Shown here piece after piece: positions 14,125 to 24,077 of a stretch of DNA of 64,000 bases. The notes under the pieces were generated by a model. That model had not been told where the DNA came from and did no database searches. It saw nothing but the letters and a program-made list of their open reading frames with translations. Source of the DNA: Serilophus lunatus (lineage: Eukaryota > Chordata > Aves > Passeriformes > Eurylaimidae); assembly GCA_013399895.1 (NCBI GenBank), contig VXBA01001600.1:186463-250462 (forward strand). Reading direction: 5' to 3'. The first letter of the stretch is position 1, and each line of letters starts with the position of its first letter. Made by a program: the position numbers and the translations under genes.

Positions 14125-14248
14125 TTCCCATTAAGCTTGCTCTTCTTAACTTCTCCATCAGTGGTTCAGCATGTAGGAGGAATAAATGTCACATCACCAT
14201 TCATGAAGTTTGTCAGGCTTTAAAAAAATAGTTCTGGCCTCGAAGGAG

Positions 14249-14400
14249 TCAACATTCATCTTCAACTTCTCGTATTGGTGGTATCAAGCTGCTTGTCGAT
14301 TTATATTGATTGATCTGATTGGCCATATGAGTGCTCATGGGCTTGATTTGAATGTTTCTGGGATAGGCATTATCCGGCTCATCTGTAAACCATTTCTTTT
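14249..14400 (-). CDS. KCNMA1: KCNMA1 last coding exon, VEDEC C-terminus
   Basis: In the frame set by the microexon this exon reads (E)KKWFTDEPDNAYPRNIQIKP, then STHMANQINQYKSTSS, and ends REVEDEC with a TGA stop at 14249-14251. This is the known VEDEC tail of vertebrate Slo1. From literature I recall, this end reduces surface expression compared with the other ends. The exon's coding part is 152 nt: two bases completing Glu, 49 codons and the stop. The acceptor is CCTTAGCAG ending at 14401, with a second AG three bases upstream. With the microexon the window encodes 427 complete residues. The opposite-strand ORF over 14210-14407 is a shadow. Confidence 0.96.
14379..14400 (-). CDS. KCNMA1: KCNMA1 last exon in the alternative frame, EMVYR C-terminus
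   Basis: If the donor after 22055 joins 14400 directly, skipping the microexon, the frame shifts. The tail then reads KQKKEMVYR and stops at TGA 14379-14381. This matches the known EMVYR-type BK terminus. The same 22 bases therefore code in two frames, for KKWFTDE and for KKEMVYR. In this form everything from 14378 to 14249 becomes 3' UTR. Seen directly: both frames and both stops. Inferred: that this bird uses both. Confidence 0.9.
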
Positions 14401-14406
14401 CTGCTA
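14401..14406 (-). promoter_or_regulatory. KCNMA1: Tandem NAGNAG acceptor (TAGCAG) of the last exon
   Basis: The intron ends TTAGCAG in transcript sense, so either AG can serve as acceptor. Using the first AG adds CAG to the exon. With the microexon this inserts an Ala before EKKWF. Without it the tail becomes KQNRKEMVYR instead of KQKKEMVYR. I recall mammalian BK entries ending NRKEMVYR, which would fit use of the upstream AG. Confidence 0.75.
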
Positions 14407-17400
14407 AGGAGCAAAACAGGTAGAGACAGAATAAGGGGGGAAAATGAAAGTTTTAATTAGTGAAGCACATATATACATACACATTTAAAAAAAGGGGGGA
14501 GCAGTCAGTAAAGTTTATAGAGAAAAGAGTTCAACAGAAGGTGACTGATTAATTATTAGCAGTTCAGCATTAGATTAATACCTCTGAAAATACTGTTCAT
14601 GAAAGGAAGATGTTTGCAGGTTTGATAGCAGAAGCTAAGAAAACTGCCAACATGCAAGTTTGCTTGTTGGATCTAAGGAAGCTCCTTTTCTTCCTCATGC
14701 TTAGGAGTCCACCCTCTGATTCATTTATTGAAAAGAATTATAAAAATAACAGTCTAAACTGAGAAGCCAGTGAGAGCAACCGGGACTAGGGTAATGCAGA
14801 AAAGGGCAAGTCTATATACAAAGGACCACCGAAAGAGTCAAAAACTTCCCTGAATCATTTCAGCCTCAGACTGGTCACTACTGCTGGCTCAGAATTCATG
14901 CAGAAGAATGAAAAGAACTTTCTGCAGTTTGTGCTAGAATAAACAGGACTTGTATTCATGCTGCCAGATGGCAGCCTTCCTGCACAATGTGGGCATTATA
15001 CATATATAGATATAAGTATAGATATATAGTACTTTGAAACAGTGCTTGGGCAATACTGAACTCAATGATTTAAGAAGGGAGGTATGCAGCAGGAGACTAT
15101 AGCAGGGGCTCCAGCTAATCGTGAATGGATTGATCATAATATGTGATAGCAAGGCAAAGGAAGCAACGATTTAAAGGAAGCTGTTTCTTTTGTATCTTTG
15201 GGCAATATCTGTTTCCATGAACACAGGATAAATATTATGGTACTGCTTTAAGGTGGGATGGGAGCAATGTGGGAGGGAGTGAAGGTGCTGAGAGGCTGCA
15301 GCATTGCAGCCATTCCTTAGCTGTTTGCCATTGTAACCACTATGTTGCACTGTTCATATGCATGTGTGGACAAAAACTTTTTTAAAGTTCACAAAAAAAA
15401 ATAAATTTCTTAAGCCCTTTCAAGAGTAATTTCTGCTGTAATTTCTCAATTGCGGGTGAGCAACTTTACATGATAGCTCTATTCAAAGACTTTAAACCTC
15501 CTGATCTAAAGAGTGGCCACTAGGCATGCTTTTGTGAACAAGCATTTGTGAACAGGGGTCTCCATTCTTGTCCTCTTTCCCAAATTCCAGGGCAGAGCAG
15601 TGGATGCTTATGGCTCTGGACATTTTCGTTATTACATGCTAGGTTTAAAGCGTGTAACGTCAGAGCTACTGCTCTTATATGTAAGCACTACTTCTCATTC
15701 CAATGGGGAACGCAAAATGCTGCAGAAGCTTTAGTGTTTCACTTACGTAAGAAAAACCTCTGCTTTTTGTAACCGCTGAAATGCTGCAGTATTTGGAATC
15801 AGGAGAGGAGTAGAAGGAATGCTCGTTTTGAAATAAATAATAATTAAAAATAAGTAAAGAAAAATCCACCTTGGAAATTCAAGGATTGAGCACAAAAACT
15901 CAGGATGTAAAAACCTGAAAAAAACCTGAAAGACTAGGAAAAATAAATGACATATACCTGGGCATAAGTGCACAAAAATAAACCAGCAGTTTTGGATTTA
16001 GAGCCTCTCAAGGAATAGATTCATTTCCACAATTACTGGATTTCTCAGTCACTTTTGTTAATATCATTTTAAACACTTGATATGGATTTCAAGAATATGC
16101 ATGCAATACTCCCACTTCCCAACAACAAAGCCCAAACTCATAAATGCTTAATCCATCTTTTTTTTTTTCCAGATCTATTTGTTACCTGTTCTTGTGCTTT
16201 TTAAAAACATTAAACCGTAAAAAACGTAGTTACATTACTCATTAGTGGCTTATTACTGAAGGCAAACAGAAATGCTCTATTGTTTTTCTCATTATTTTCT
16301 AAAATGCTTTTTACTTCTGTTTAAGAAATATCCTACTCATTTGCAACTAGGCTGAGTAATTCCCTTCTCCCTTAAAGTTGACTGAGTCTGAACGACGTTC
16401 AATCTCCAATCTCCCTCTCTCTCTTACCTATTATAATTAAGTTCACTTTGATTTGAACAGATTGGACGATAGGAATTCATAATGTTACATCCTGCATACT
16501 GAAGCTAACTGATTAAGTGCTTTAAATTATTCTTCCTGACAGAATGATAAAGTTACAATCTGTTCAGAGATGATCTACAGCTTGCCAGACTCCTACCGCT
16601 TCTTTCTACATTCATTTATCTTTTTGTCAAGCAGTTAAAAAAAAAAAAAAGCCTCAATTCCATGGATCTTTTAAAGTAATCAGAACATCTGAATTATTAA
16701 TGAGACTTTAAGGGAATGATTCCTGGTGGGGGCCGGTTTAAGAAAGGTACTAGGAAAGAAATGTCTGGGAATGTGTACACATCAAAATAATTTCAGCTCC
16801 ATTTAAAAAACCATTTAGTTCAAGTGTGGCACATGAACCATTATGCATTTGTGGAAACCAATTTTATGTGATCTACGATTAAACTAACCTTTCAGAGAGG
16901 TGTAAAGTGTGATGGTTATCATGTTTTAAAAGCCTTGTGAGATCACATAAACAATTTCAAACTAACAGTTTTCTAATGGTTTGTGTTTAAAATGATTTTG
17001 AGGCAAGTTAAGCACTGTGAACTTCTATCACTACCTTCTTCTTAATACATGGTGCACAAACTTTCCTTACAAACAGAACTTAGTGCAAGTTAATCTAACG
17101 TTGTAGCAAGAAAGGGAACTGCTTGAGGGCTAAGGATCGAAACTGCATTCTGTTTCTCAGCAGTCCATATAAAGTGCTTTCAAATACCCTGCTTTCCCTA
17201 AAACATTCAAAACAAGCTAACTATATGTTAAACTTTACAATAAAACTCACATATATAGGGAGATGTTCTTTAAAAAGATATTATTAAGTCTCTTTTTTTC
17301 ATGTACCTGGCAAGTAATAAATACAGAGCATCAATAATAAATGCAGAAGCTGGTATATTCTAATTTCTTCAGCTGTTTAGATCTCTTTTTGCCAGTGCTG

Positions 17401-18577
17401 AAACCTTGATCTAAGCACTAGCATCTCCAGCAGTGCACCCTCTATACCTTTCCTGTTCCCTTCTGTTTTAAAATTGTCTTTGACCACATAACAATGAATC
17501 TCCTGTGAAAGTTCATCGCCCTCTATACTTTGCAATGTAGCTCAACAGCCCTCTTTACTTTTAACCACTAAGATACTTTACTCCCAGTTACTAAATGTCC
17601 TTCTTAAATCCCTTACACACTTTTCAGTCTTCTATTCTATGCTCACAGTCTGACTTTATTATGTCCTCCAGAGTTTTAACTCAGATTTTTACTTATCTTA
17701 AATAAACTACTTTCCTTTAAGTCAGTTCAGAAAACCCTTTTTTAAGTCTTTATATTCACCAAGCTCTTTCCAGTTATCTGTCATTTTCCTTTTGGAATAT
17801 GCGTATTTGTCCTTATTACGTGTGTTTCCACATTATAGTTATGATAGGCATAGTTATTCTTTACGAGCAGTTGAAGAGAGACCCTGATCTTCCTATGTTA
17901 TTTGGCAGGTTTGTTTTTGACATCATTGCCTGAGAGAGATGTTGGAACAGCTAAGTAACTGGATGCATCATAAAGCAGAAAACTTTTACTTTCCTCTCAA
18001 ATACTTATATTTGTAATGGGTTATCAGCATCCCAGTGCATCCACAATGGTTCTAAAGGCTTCATGGTCTTATTACAAATAAATAAAAATTCACACTTTTG
18101 CGTAAGACTTCCCTGCAGCATAAAAAAGGATATAAATAATTAAATTGTCAAAATATAGATTTCTTCAACTTATGTAAAACTCTAGAAATTCTCTCCAACA
18201 GTTTTATTGTTCTGGTGCTTTAAAATTTCTACTATTAATTCTGGACTCAGTAACAACTGAGAACAAATGTCACTGTGAAACACCCTCTCTTCTGAGCAAA
18301 GAAAGTACTAGCTAAACATAACACAAAGATTTTACTGAATCTGTATTTTCACGATAATCCCAGGTTTCCTTACAATTGTTTAAAACATGCATTTTTTCTG
18401 CTTTTGTGATGCTTGAGGTTTCAAATTAGTCTATATGTACGTTTTTGTGTCTTCCTCTTTCACATAGCCAGCTTGTTTATAACTAAGCTCAAAATTCTCC
18501 CATGCAACTTGCTCCTGCATGAGAAAAAAAGTTTCTCCACCCAACTGCTCAGCAAATCTTTGTTTGGCAGATGAATA

Positions 18578-18604
18578 AATTACTTACGTGTAGTAAGTAA
18601 TTTG
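18578..18604. repeat. Perfect inverted repeat, 11-bp arms, 5-nt loop
   Basis: The arms are AAATTACTTAC and GTAAGTAATTT around GTGTA. It lies in the intron between the microexon and the last exon. The right arm also resembles a donor site on the plus strand. Confidence 0.9.
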
Positions 18605-19738
18605 CAGGGGGAGAAGAAACCATTCTTATTTTCTGTGAAGATCGGTATTTTGCTCCAAGGCAGCTAAATTTTTGTGGCAAAAGTGCTGTTCTGCACTTGC
18701 TCTTAGTAATTTTTATTTTTTAAACTAGCAAAATTCTTACTTTTGACATCGGAAATTTTACTGAAAAATGTCTGACTCTGCAGGTTTTCTAGATATGGTT
18801 TTGTGTCAACACTTAACCTAGTTTCCAATGTTGAAACTGTGCTGCGACTGATATAAATGGCGGGACCTCCATTTAAAGCTCTAAAACATCATCTCTTGAC
18901 CTTGACAATACTTTTCCACTTTCAGAAACTAATCATTTTTACTAGGGATGTTTGACTTGGAATAAGACAGGAGATTTCCTCTTACTTTCCAATAAAAACT
19001 CCAATATAACATAGTTGATTTAAGCATTTCTCTACTTGAGGTAAGTAATGATCAACCTCCCAGTTCCATTAGGAAACTTGTATCAGAAAATCACTGTAAT
19101 AAACTAACTGATCAATCTGACTATAGTCAGCATTGGAAATTGCACATGATATAACTAAAAGTCAGAACATTTAGAATTTGAACTTTAGGACAGAGGACAG
19201 AAGAGAATTAGACTTCAATATAATTTGAAGAATTCATATCTGCAGCCATTTTAGATATTCCTCTGCTGCTGCTTACAAACTGGACAGGTTGCTTCTCTAA
19301 TGTATGCAGTTTATATTTTTTTCTATTTGCGCTGCACAGTTACACAAATACTATTTTTTTGGAGAAAATGATTATGTAGGATGTGATAAGTGGCTTCATA
19401 TTAACACCTTTACTTTCTCTGCTAAACGGAAAACAGATAAAACATTAACGGAAAAGCATTTTGGTGTCAAAGCCACTAACATTCTCCCAAAATGCGTAAC
19501 TGCTCTTGAATATCTTCAGTCAATATTGCTAACATAAAAAGATGCTCATGTATGTATACAAGGGGTAGGAGAGTAAGGAAGGGAAGAGAGGAAAGAAACT
19601 GGAATGAGGAATGGGAAATTAATGTCCGCACCAGGATAGGCATCTTCACTGAGCAGGAACCTGGGTGTTTACAAAAGGACACGTGCAATTAGAAAGGCAA
19701 GCAGATGAGAGGGTAAAAAATAAAACAGGGTTGAGCAA

Positions 19739-19759
19739 CAGCAGCAGCAGCAGCAGCAG
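19739..19759 (-). repeat. (CAG)7 microsatellite, (CUG)7 in the transcript
   Basis: Seven perfect CAG units on the plus strand, followed by one interrupted unit, lie in the intron after the 29-nt microexon. In the KCNMA1 transcript they read CUG, about 197 nt past the microexon donor. CUG repeats and YGCY clusters bind MBNL proteins, which makes this a possible length-variable splice element. Confidence 0.9.
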
Positions 19760-19796
19760 CCAGTTTTACTTCTGGTTTGGAGGGGAAAAAAAAGGC

Positions 19797-19836
19797 AAAA
19801 GAAAATCAACAAAACAACCAACCAAACAAACAAACC
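19797..19836. repeat. A/C-rich AAAC-type low-complexity tract
   Basis: Repeated CAAA, CCAA and AAAC units just beyond the CAG repeat. Confidence 0.75.
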
Positions 19837-19931
19837 AATAACTGAATAAAGTTTGTAACTATTTTTTTTTTAATTTCACAAGTTTTCACAAGGACAAAGT
19901 TATAGAAGGAAACCCACAGCAGTTGCTAGGT

Positions 19932-19937
19932 CATGCA
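19932..19937 (-). promoter_or_regulatory. UGCAUG (Rbfox-type) motif just downstream of the microexon
   Basis: In transcript sense the hexamer TGCATG starts 19 nt after the microexon donor GT at 19956. Rbfox proteins bind UGCAUG, and binding just downstream of an exon usually favours inclusion. Inclusion would give the VEDEC tail. The motif and distance are seen; the function is inference. Confidence 0.5.
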
Positions 19938-19956
19938 GAACCATTAATTTTCATAC

Positions 19957-19985
19957 CTTGGCCCATTCTATTCATCCTTGTTGCA
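19957..19985 (-). CDS. KCNMA1: KCNMA1 29-nt alternative microexon
   Basis: This 29-nt microexon begins with one base finishing an Asn codon, encodes ATRMNRMGQ, and ends with the first base of the following Glu codon. NATRMNRMGQEKKWF is the known junction of the VEDEC-type BK tail. The acceptor is TTCCTAAAG ending at 19986 and the donor G|GTATGA is at 19956. The length is not a multiple of three, so inclusion or skipping changes the frame of the last exon and therefore the C-terminus (VEDEC versus EMVYR). The acceptor pyrimidine tract is weak and interrupted, as expected for an exon needing enhancers. It is too short for ORF finding and was found by matching the protein and phase. Confidence 0.94.
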
Positions 19986-21784
19986 CTTTAGGAAAAGAAG
20001 TAAGCTATGTAAGTTTTACAATGCTTTTAAACTGTCATATTTCTGGTTGAGCACTTTAACTGGCACATCCTTGTAGTAATAAATATTCTCAGGGCAAAAC
20101 GTGATAACTTTCTTTGCAAAAAAGAAACACAAGGGTTTTTTCTTTATGATGAAGAGCAAATGTAATAGTCTCATTTGTAGGGGAGCATCCATAATTTGTA
20201 ACGTATTTCACTGGTCGGACTTAGAGCTGCATTTGAATGCACACACGCACATATGTACTGTATTCCAATCATTATGCTTAGGACCGCACAGTGGTATTCT
20301 CTGTAGCCCACTTAAATGGTTCCAGGTTTGTCAGTAAAAGTGCTTGGCTTCATTGTCAATTCACACAGCAAGCAAATCTTCAAAATTATCATGCTTGGGG
20401 AAGGGGAAGGTAGAAAACAATACTAACCATAAAAGCACCTTGTCTGGGTTGGCAGTTACAGTGCTAATCATTCCAAAACCAAATATTTATTTTCTCTCTG
20501 CATGCTTTCTTGCTGGGTAGCCAGGGAAGAGGATATGTGTTTCTGCCCTCCCTACCCTAGGCAATTCCATACACCTAGAGTTACTTGCATATTTCAAAAG
20601 GTTGGCTTCTGAAATTTGAACCAAAAAAAAAGTAAAAGAAAGCCTGAATTACCATTTCTGTGGCTGTCTAGGGTAAATTCCTTTGTTCCTTTCCACTATT
20701 TTGTTTAATTCCTTGCCACAATTTTTTTTTTTTGCTACATTGGGGACAGCCTGCAAGAACTAAATTCTAGCATGGGCCTAGAACATGACAAGTACAGTGA
20801 ATATTTCCAAACCAGCCCTGTTGTTCTTCTCACTAGCTGTCTGGAGCATAGCACCTTTTCTTCCCAACTGGGAGAGACTTAAAGGCACTCAGTTGTCTTC
20901 CCCTGTAATCCTGAATACCGGCATGAACTTGTTGAAAATAATCCAGGTAGAACATGCAGCAAGATTTCTGGAGGATCTTCACATATTAGGACTTCTGTTG
21001 GGAGATTTATACCAACACTAATGTGGAAAAGTGAAACCACCATCTGGGGAAAGGAACAAAGTCCCTCGAGACCTGATATGTAAGCATAGCAAAATGCTTG
21101 CTCTTTTCTGAACATTATTTATTCTGTACATAAGGTGACTAATTCACCTTTTAAAGATGTAAAAGTCCCAGGAAGGCAGTTTTTAATGGCTTACATCCAA
21201 TATTTATGATACATATGGCTTTTTATCCCAAATGTCAAAAGTGAAAGAAAATATAGCTATTCATGTGGCAGTATAAATAGACAGACTTTAACATGCAACT
21301 AGATTCTTTCTAAACTTAAGCCATTGGAGTTTTAAAACTTCACGTCCAGACAATTTCAGTGTTAAAGGGAAAATACACTACCTCCAAAAGGCTAGTATTT
21401 TAGAGCACGTCCTTAAACAAGCAGAAAAGTCCCTGATATTGCTTTGGTATAAAGCAGGTGTGTAGCAATAATCTATAAAAAGAGTGTAAGCCCTATATAA
21501 TATAAGCTTTGAGAGTCAAAAATCAGTAGGGATATTTTTTGCAGGTTTTTTTTTTCAGTGAGATAGTTTTATAAGCTTCAAATAAATGTATCAGCTCCTG
21601 TAAATATGAATATAAAAAACCTTACCACAACATACATCAATACTTCTGCACTAAATGACGTTCTTTGTGTAACTCTGACATCAAGAGCAAGTGTTCATGT
21701 TAAATATACTCTATTTTTGGGTATGGAGAGTAACTGCAGTGAGTTATTTATGTTTTCAGTGTGCCTATAGGTTTGGAATTCTTT

Positions 21785-21790
21785 TTTATT
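21785..21790 (-). terminator. Candidate poly(A) signal for the QEDRL form
   Basis: AATAAA in transcript sense, about 240 nt after the QEDRL stop codon. It is the nearest canonical hexamer I noticed downstream of that stop. Whether it is used is unknown, and AATAAA is frequent by chance in such AT-rich DNA. Confidence 0.3.
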
Positions 21791-21883
21791 CTCCCCTAGC
21801 ATCATAAATATAACTTTTGGTCCGTCTGCTTTGTTGCTGTTGTGCTTAAGGGTTTTATGGCGGTGAAATAAAAATGACAATCA

Positions 21884-21889
21884 CATGCA
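21884..21889 (-). promoter_or_regulatory. UGCAUG motif downstream of the alternative donor
   Basis: Transcript-sense TGCATG, about 165 nt past the internal donor at 22054 and about 140 nt past the QEDRL stop. It could act in intron or 3' UTR context. A single hexamer, so weak evidence. Confidence 0.25.
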
Positions 21890-22029
21890 CACTGTCATAC
21901 ATATGCAAAATATGTGTACAAAAAGGGATAACTCCATGGGAAAACAGGGAACATTACTGCTGGAAACATTAACTGGGGAGAATGGGTGGTGAATGCAAGT
22001 TTCACACACAGTGGGAGTAGATACACATA

Positions 22030-22279
22030 TCAAAGTCTATCTTCCTGCACATACTTCTGTTTTTCCCGGGAATCCCTGGTCTTGGTGCGGTTCGGTCGGT
22101 TTGCTGTTGATGGGATAGAGTGAACTGATGAACTCTTCTTGCTGGAAGAATAGGAGGAATGGGAGGAATGAGAAAGACTGACTCGGGACTGGCCAGCGTT
22201 GTGGTCAAATTGCATCAAACAGAAGATCAAGTCTGTCGGCACAAGCTCAAATTCATATGGTGGGTTTGTGATAACATAA
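22030..22279 (-). CDS. KCNMA1: KCNMA1 exon, end of RCK2 and C-terminal tail; terminal in the QEDRL form
   Basis: The exon completes an arginine codon and reads YVITNPPYEFELVPTDLIFC, the end of RCK2. A Ser-rich tail follows (SHSSHSSYSSSKKSSS), then KQKYVQEDRL and a TGA stop at 22030-22032. This is the bird version of the known QEERL-type BK C-terminus. The acceptor has an excellent pyrimidine tract and ends CCCAG at 22280. An internal donor, AA|GTATGT at 22054, lies inside the last codons. When it is used the exon is 22055-22279 (225 nt) and leaves in phase 2, feeding the microexon or the last exon. The read-through form adds 375 complete residues from this window. An antisense ORF over this exon is a shadow. 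Confidence 0.97.
22051..22060 (-). promoter_or_regulatory. KCNMA1: Internal alternative 5' splice site deciding QEDRL versus VEDEC/EMVYR ends
   Basis: In transcript sense the sequence reads ACAGAA|GTATGT, a usable donor embedded in the codons for QKYV. Using it removes the final residues YVQEDRL and joins either the 29-nt microexon (19985) or the last exon (14400). Ignoring it keeps the QEDRL stop. The reading frames that result from each choice match the three known vertebrate Slo1 ends, which strongly supports real use. Confidence 0.9.
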
Positions 22280-22320
22280 CTGGGAAGAAAGGAAGAAAGA
22301 AAAGAAGAAAGAAAGAGAAA
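22280..22320 (-). promoter_or_regulatory. Polypyrimidine tract and acceptor of the C-tail exon
   Basis: The plus strand is nearly pure purine here (GAAA/GGAA units). The transcript therefore has about 40 pyrimidines ending CCCAG directly before 22279. This is a very strong constitutive-type 3' splice site. Confidence 0.85.
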
Positions 22321-22730
22321 CAGGTTTATATTTGCACCAAAACATTTCTTATGGAGTTGTTAGCTCATGAACATTTAGTCAGATTTTTGCATTTCTGTTT
22401 TCTGCACTGTGTTCCTGATTTTAGCTCACATAATTCCCATTATGACTTAGGCCCTTCTTATATCAGCTATCACTTTTTGTATGTTTTCCATTGGAAAGAC
22501 ATAATGTCCGAGAAGGATGGGCTTCAAGTGAATCACATGATTTTTCAGAGAAGACACCATACAAATCATGCTCCTTTCTCTAGCTGCACCATACTGTGAT
22601 GGGCTCTAGCAAATAGATTTACATATTGACAAAACCCAGTAACACACCCACCAGAAACAGTAATTGAAAGAACAGCTGAAAAGCAGAGAGAGGATGATTT
22701 AATATGCAGTTCTATTTAAATACATATTTA

Positions 22731-22760
22731 ATATATATATATATATTTAATATATATATA
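22731..22760. repeat. (AT)n microsatellite
   Basis: Two AT runs separated by TTTAA, in the intron before the C-tail exon. Confidence 0.85.
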
Positions 22761-23957
22761 GTTCTTAAATATTTAAATACTGTCAATAGAGCAAAGGTTA
22801 CTATTATTTGTTTGGATTGTGACTCTACATAAAACAAGTTAAAGAAAATATATCAGTAAATTTGTAGCGAAGTTAATTTTGTTCATTCATTCCACATGTA
22901 CATTCATGGCCTCAAAGAGCATTTATAAAGAGAAATCTGCATATCCAAGAATGAAAAATTGCTTAGTATAAATCCCAGGTCTGAAATAAAAACTCACTCA
23001 ATTTCAAGAAACCTCACCTTCACCTAATGCCCTTTCAGAGTAGGAAGGGCTTATAGAGCAACCGCTAAATTTTTTCATGTAAATGAAAAACATACTTGAG
23101 CAAGGCAGTGGGCATTTTCCGCACAAGCAAGAAATGAGTAAAAATGGAACACGAAACTGACAACTTCTTTTCAAATTAATTGTATAACAAATACAGTGTA
23201 AATCTAAACTGCAAATAATTTTTTCAACCCAATTTGCCCAAATTCAAACAGAAGAAACCACTTTGGTTGGCTGCAGGGTTTTTTATTGCCATGTTCACCC
23301 AATAATGATGTTTTTTTGTAGAGCATGAAACAGTAACAGATGGTAGATTTGTGATTCTTCTGGTATGGGTCTGTGTGTGTGTTTCTAGAAGGCACTTAAT
23401 TAACACACATTTCAAGCAAGCTGCTAAATGGCCTTCGGTGTTCAAAAACAGAAATGTGTCTTCTCTACTTAAAGCACTGGAGTCAGGCTTGGTGCTACTG
23501 AAGTAAAAATGTAGTCTACCAAGAAAAGAATTTTCATTTATTGGAAGAAATACTTCATTTACTGGAATATACAGGTAGTACTTGTGGGAAGCCCACAGGA
23601 ATATTTTTTGAGCATTCAGAAAAAAGACTAGTTACTCTAATATCAATTATGATCCCAGAATTTAGAGTTGATTGATATAAGGAAACTAGTATGCAAACAG
23701 TGGATCATCATGAATCAAACAAGACAAATATATTTTCTGAAAATTTAATTTAAACAAATTTGAATAAAATTAGCTGAAAATTTATCCTATGATATCCAGC
23801 TTATAATTTTAAGTCAGCTAAAGAATCACCATGAAGTCTACAAATGCTATTATGGCAAAGTTATGCCTTTTTCTAGATTTATTACAGGCATTAGGATCTT
23901 CCTTGCCGAGAAGACTGAAGAACAGTGAAGCTGAGATGTTCTAAAAGACTGGACTTA

Positions 23958-24077
<120 letters not shown>

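Larger units (their letters stand above)
1..14248 (-). other. 3' UTR and 3' flank of KCNMA1, no other gene seen
   Basis: After the VEDEC stop the transcript continues towards lower coordinates for an unknown distance. No second gene, RNA gene or complete mobile element was recognised. ORFs here are short, AT-rich and without recognisable domains. The stretch holds the hairpin at 5684, a 21-bp tandem duplication at 6602, microsatellites and two assembly gaps. Confidence 0.6.
14401..19956 (-). other. KCNMA1: KCNMA1 intron, microexon to last exon
   Basis: About 5.6 kb, AT-rich. It holds the (CAG)7 repeat, a perfect inverted repeat at 18578 and transcript-sense UGCAUG hexamers at 19937, 16105, 14902 and 14656 (first base). 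No mobile element recognised. Confidence 0.85.
19986..22029 (-). other. KCNMA1: KCNMA1 intron and overlapping 3' UTR of the QEDRL form
   Basis: About 2.0 kb. It is intronic in the VEDEC and EMVYR forms; its first part is 3' UTR in the QEDRL form. Nothing else recognised. Confidence 0.8.

Noticed and set aside
14210..14407. 65-codon plus-strand ORF
   Set aside because: It is antisense to the VEDEC exon, which is clearly the real coding strand.
22159..22599. 146-codon plus-strand ORF
   Set aside because: It is antisense to the KCNMA1 C-tail exon and its pyrimidine tract; a shadow.
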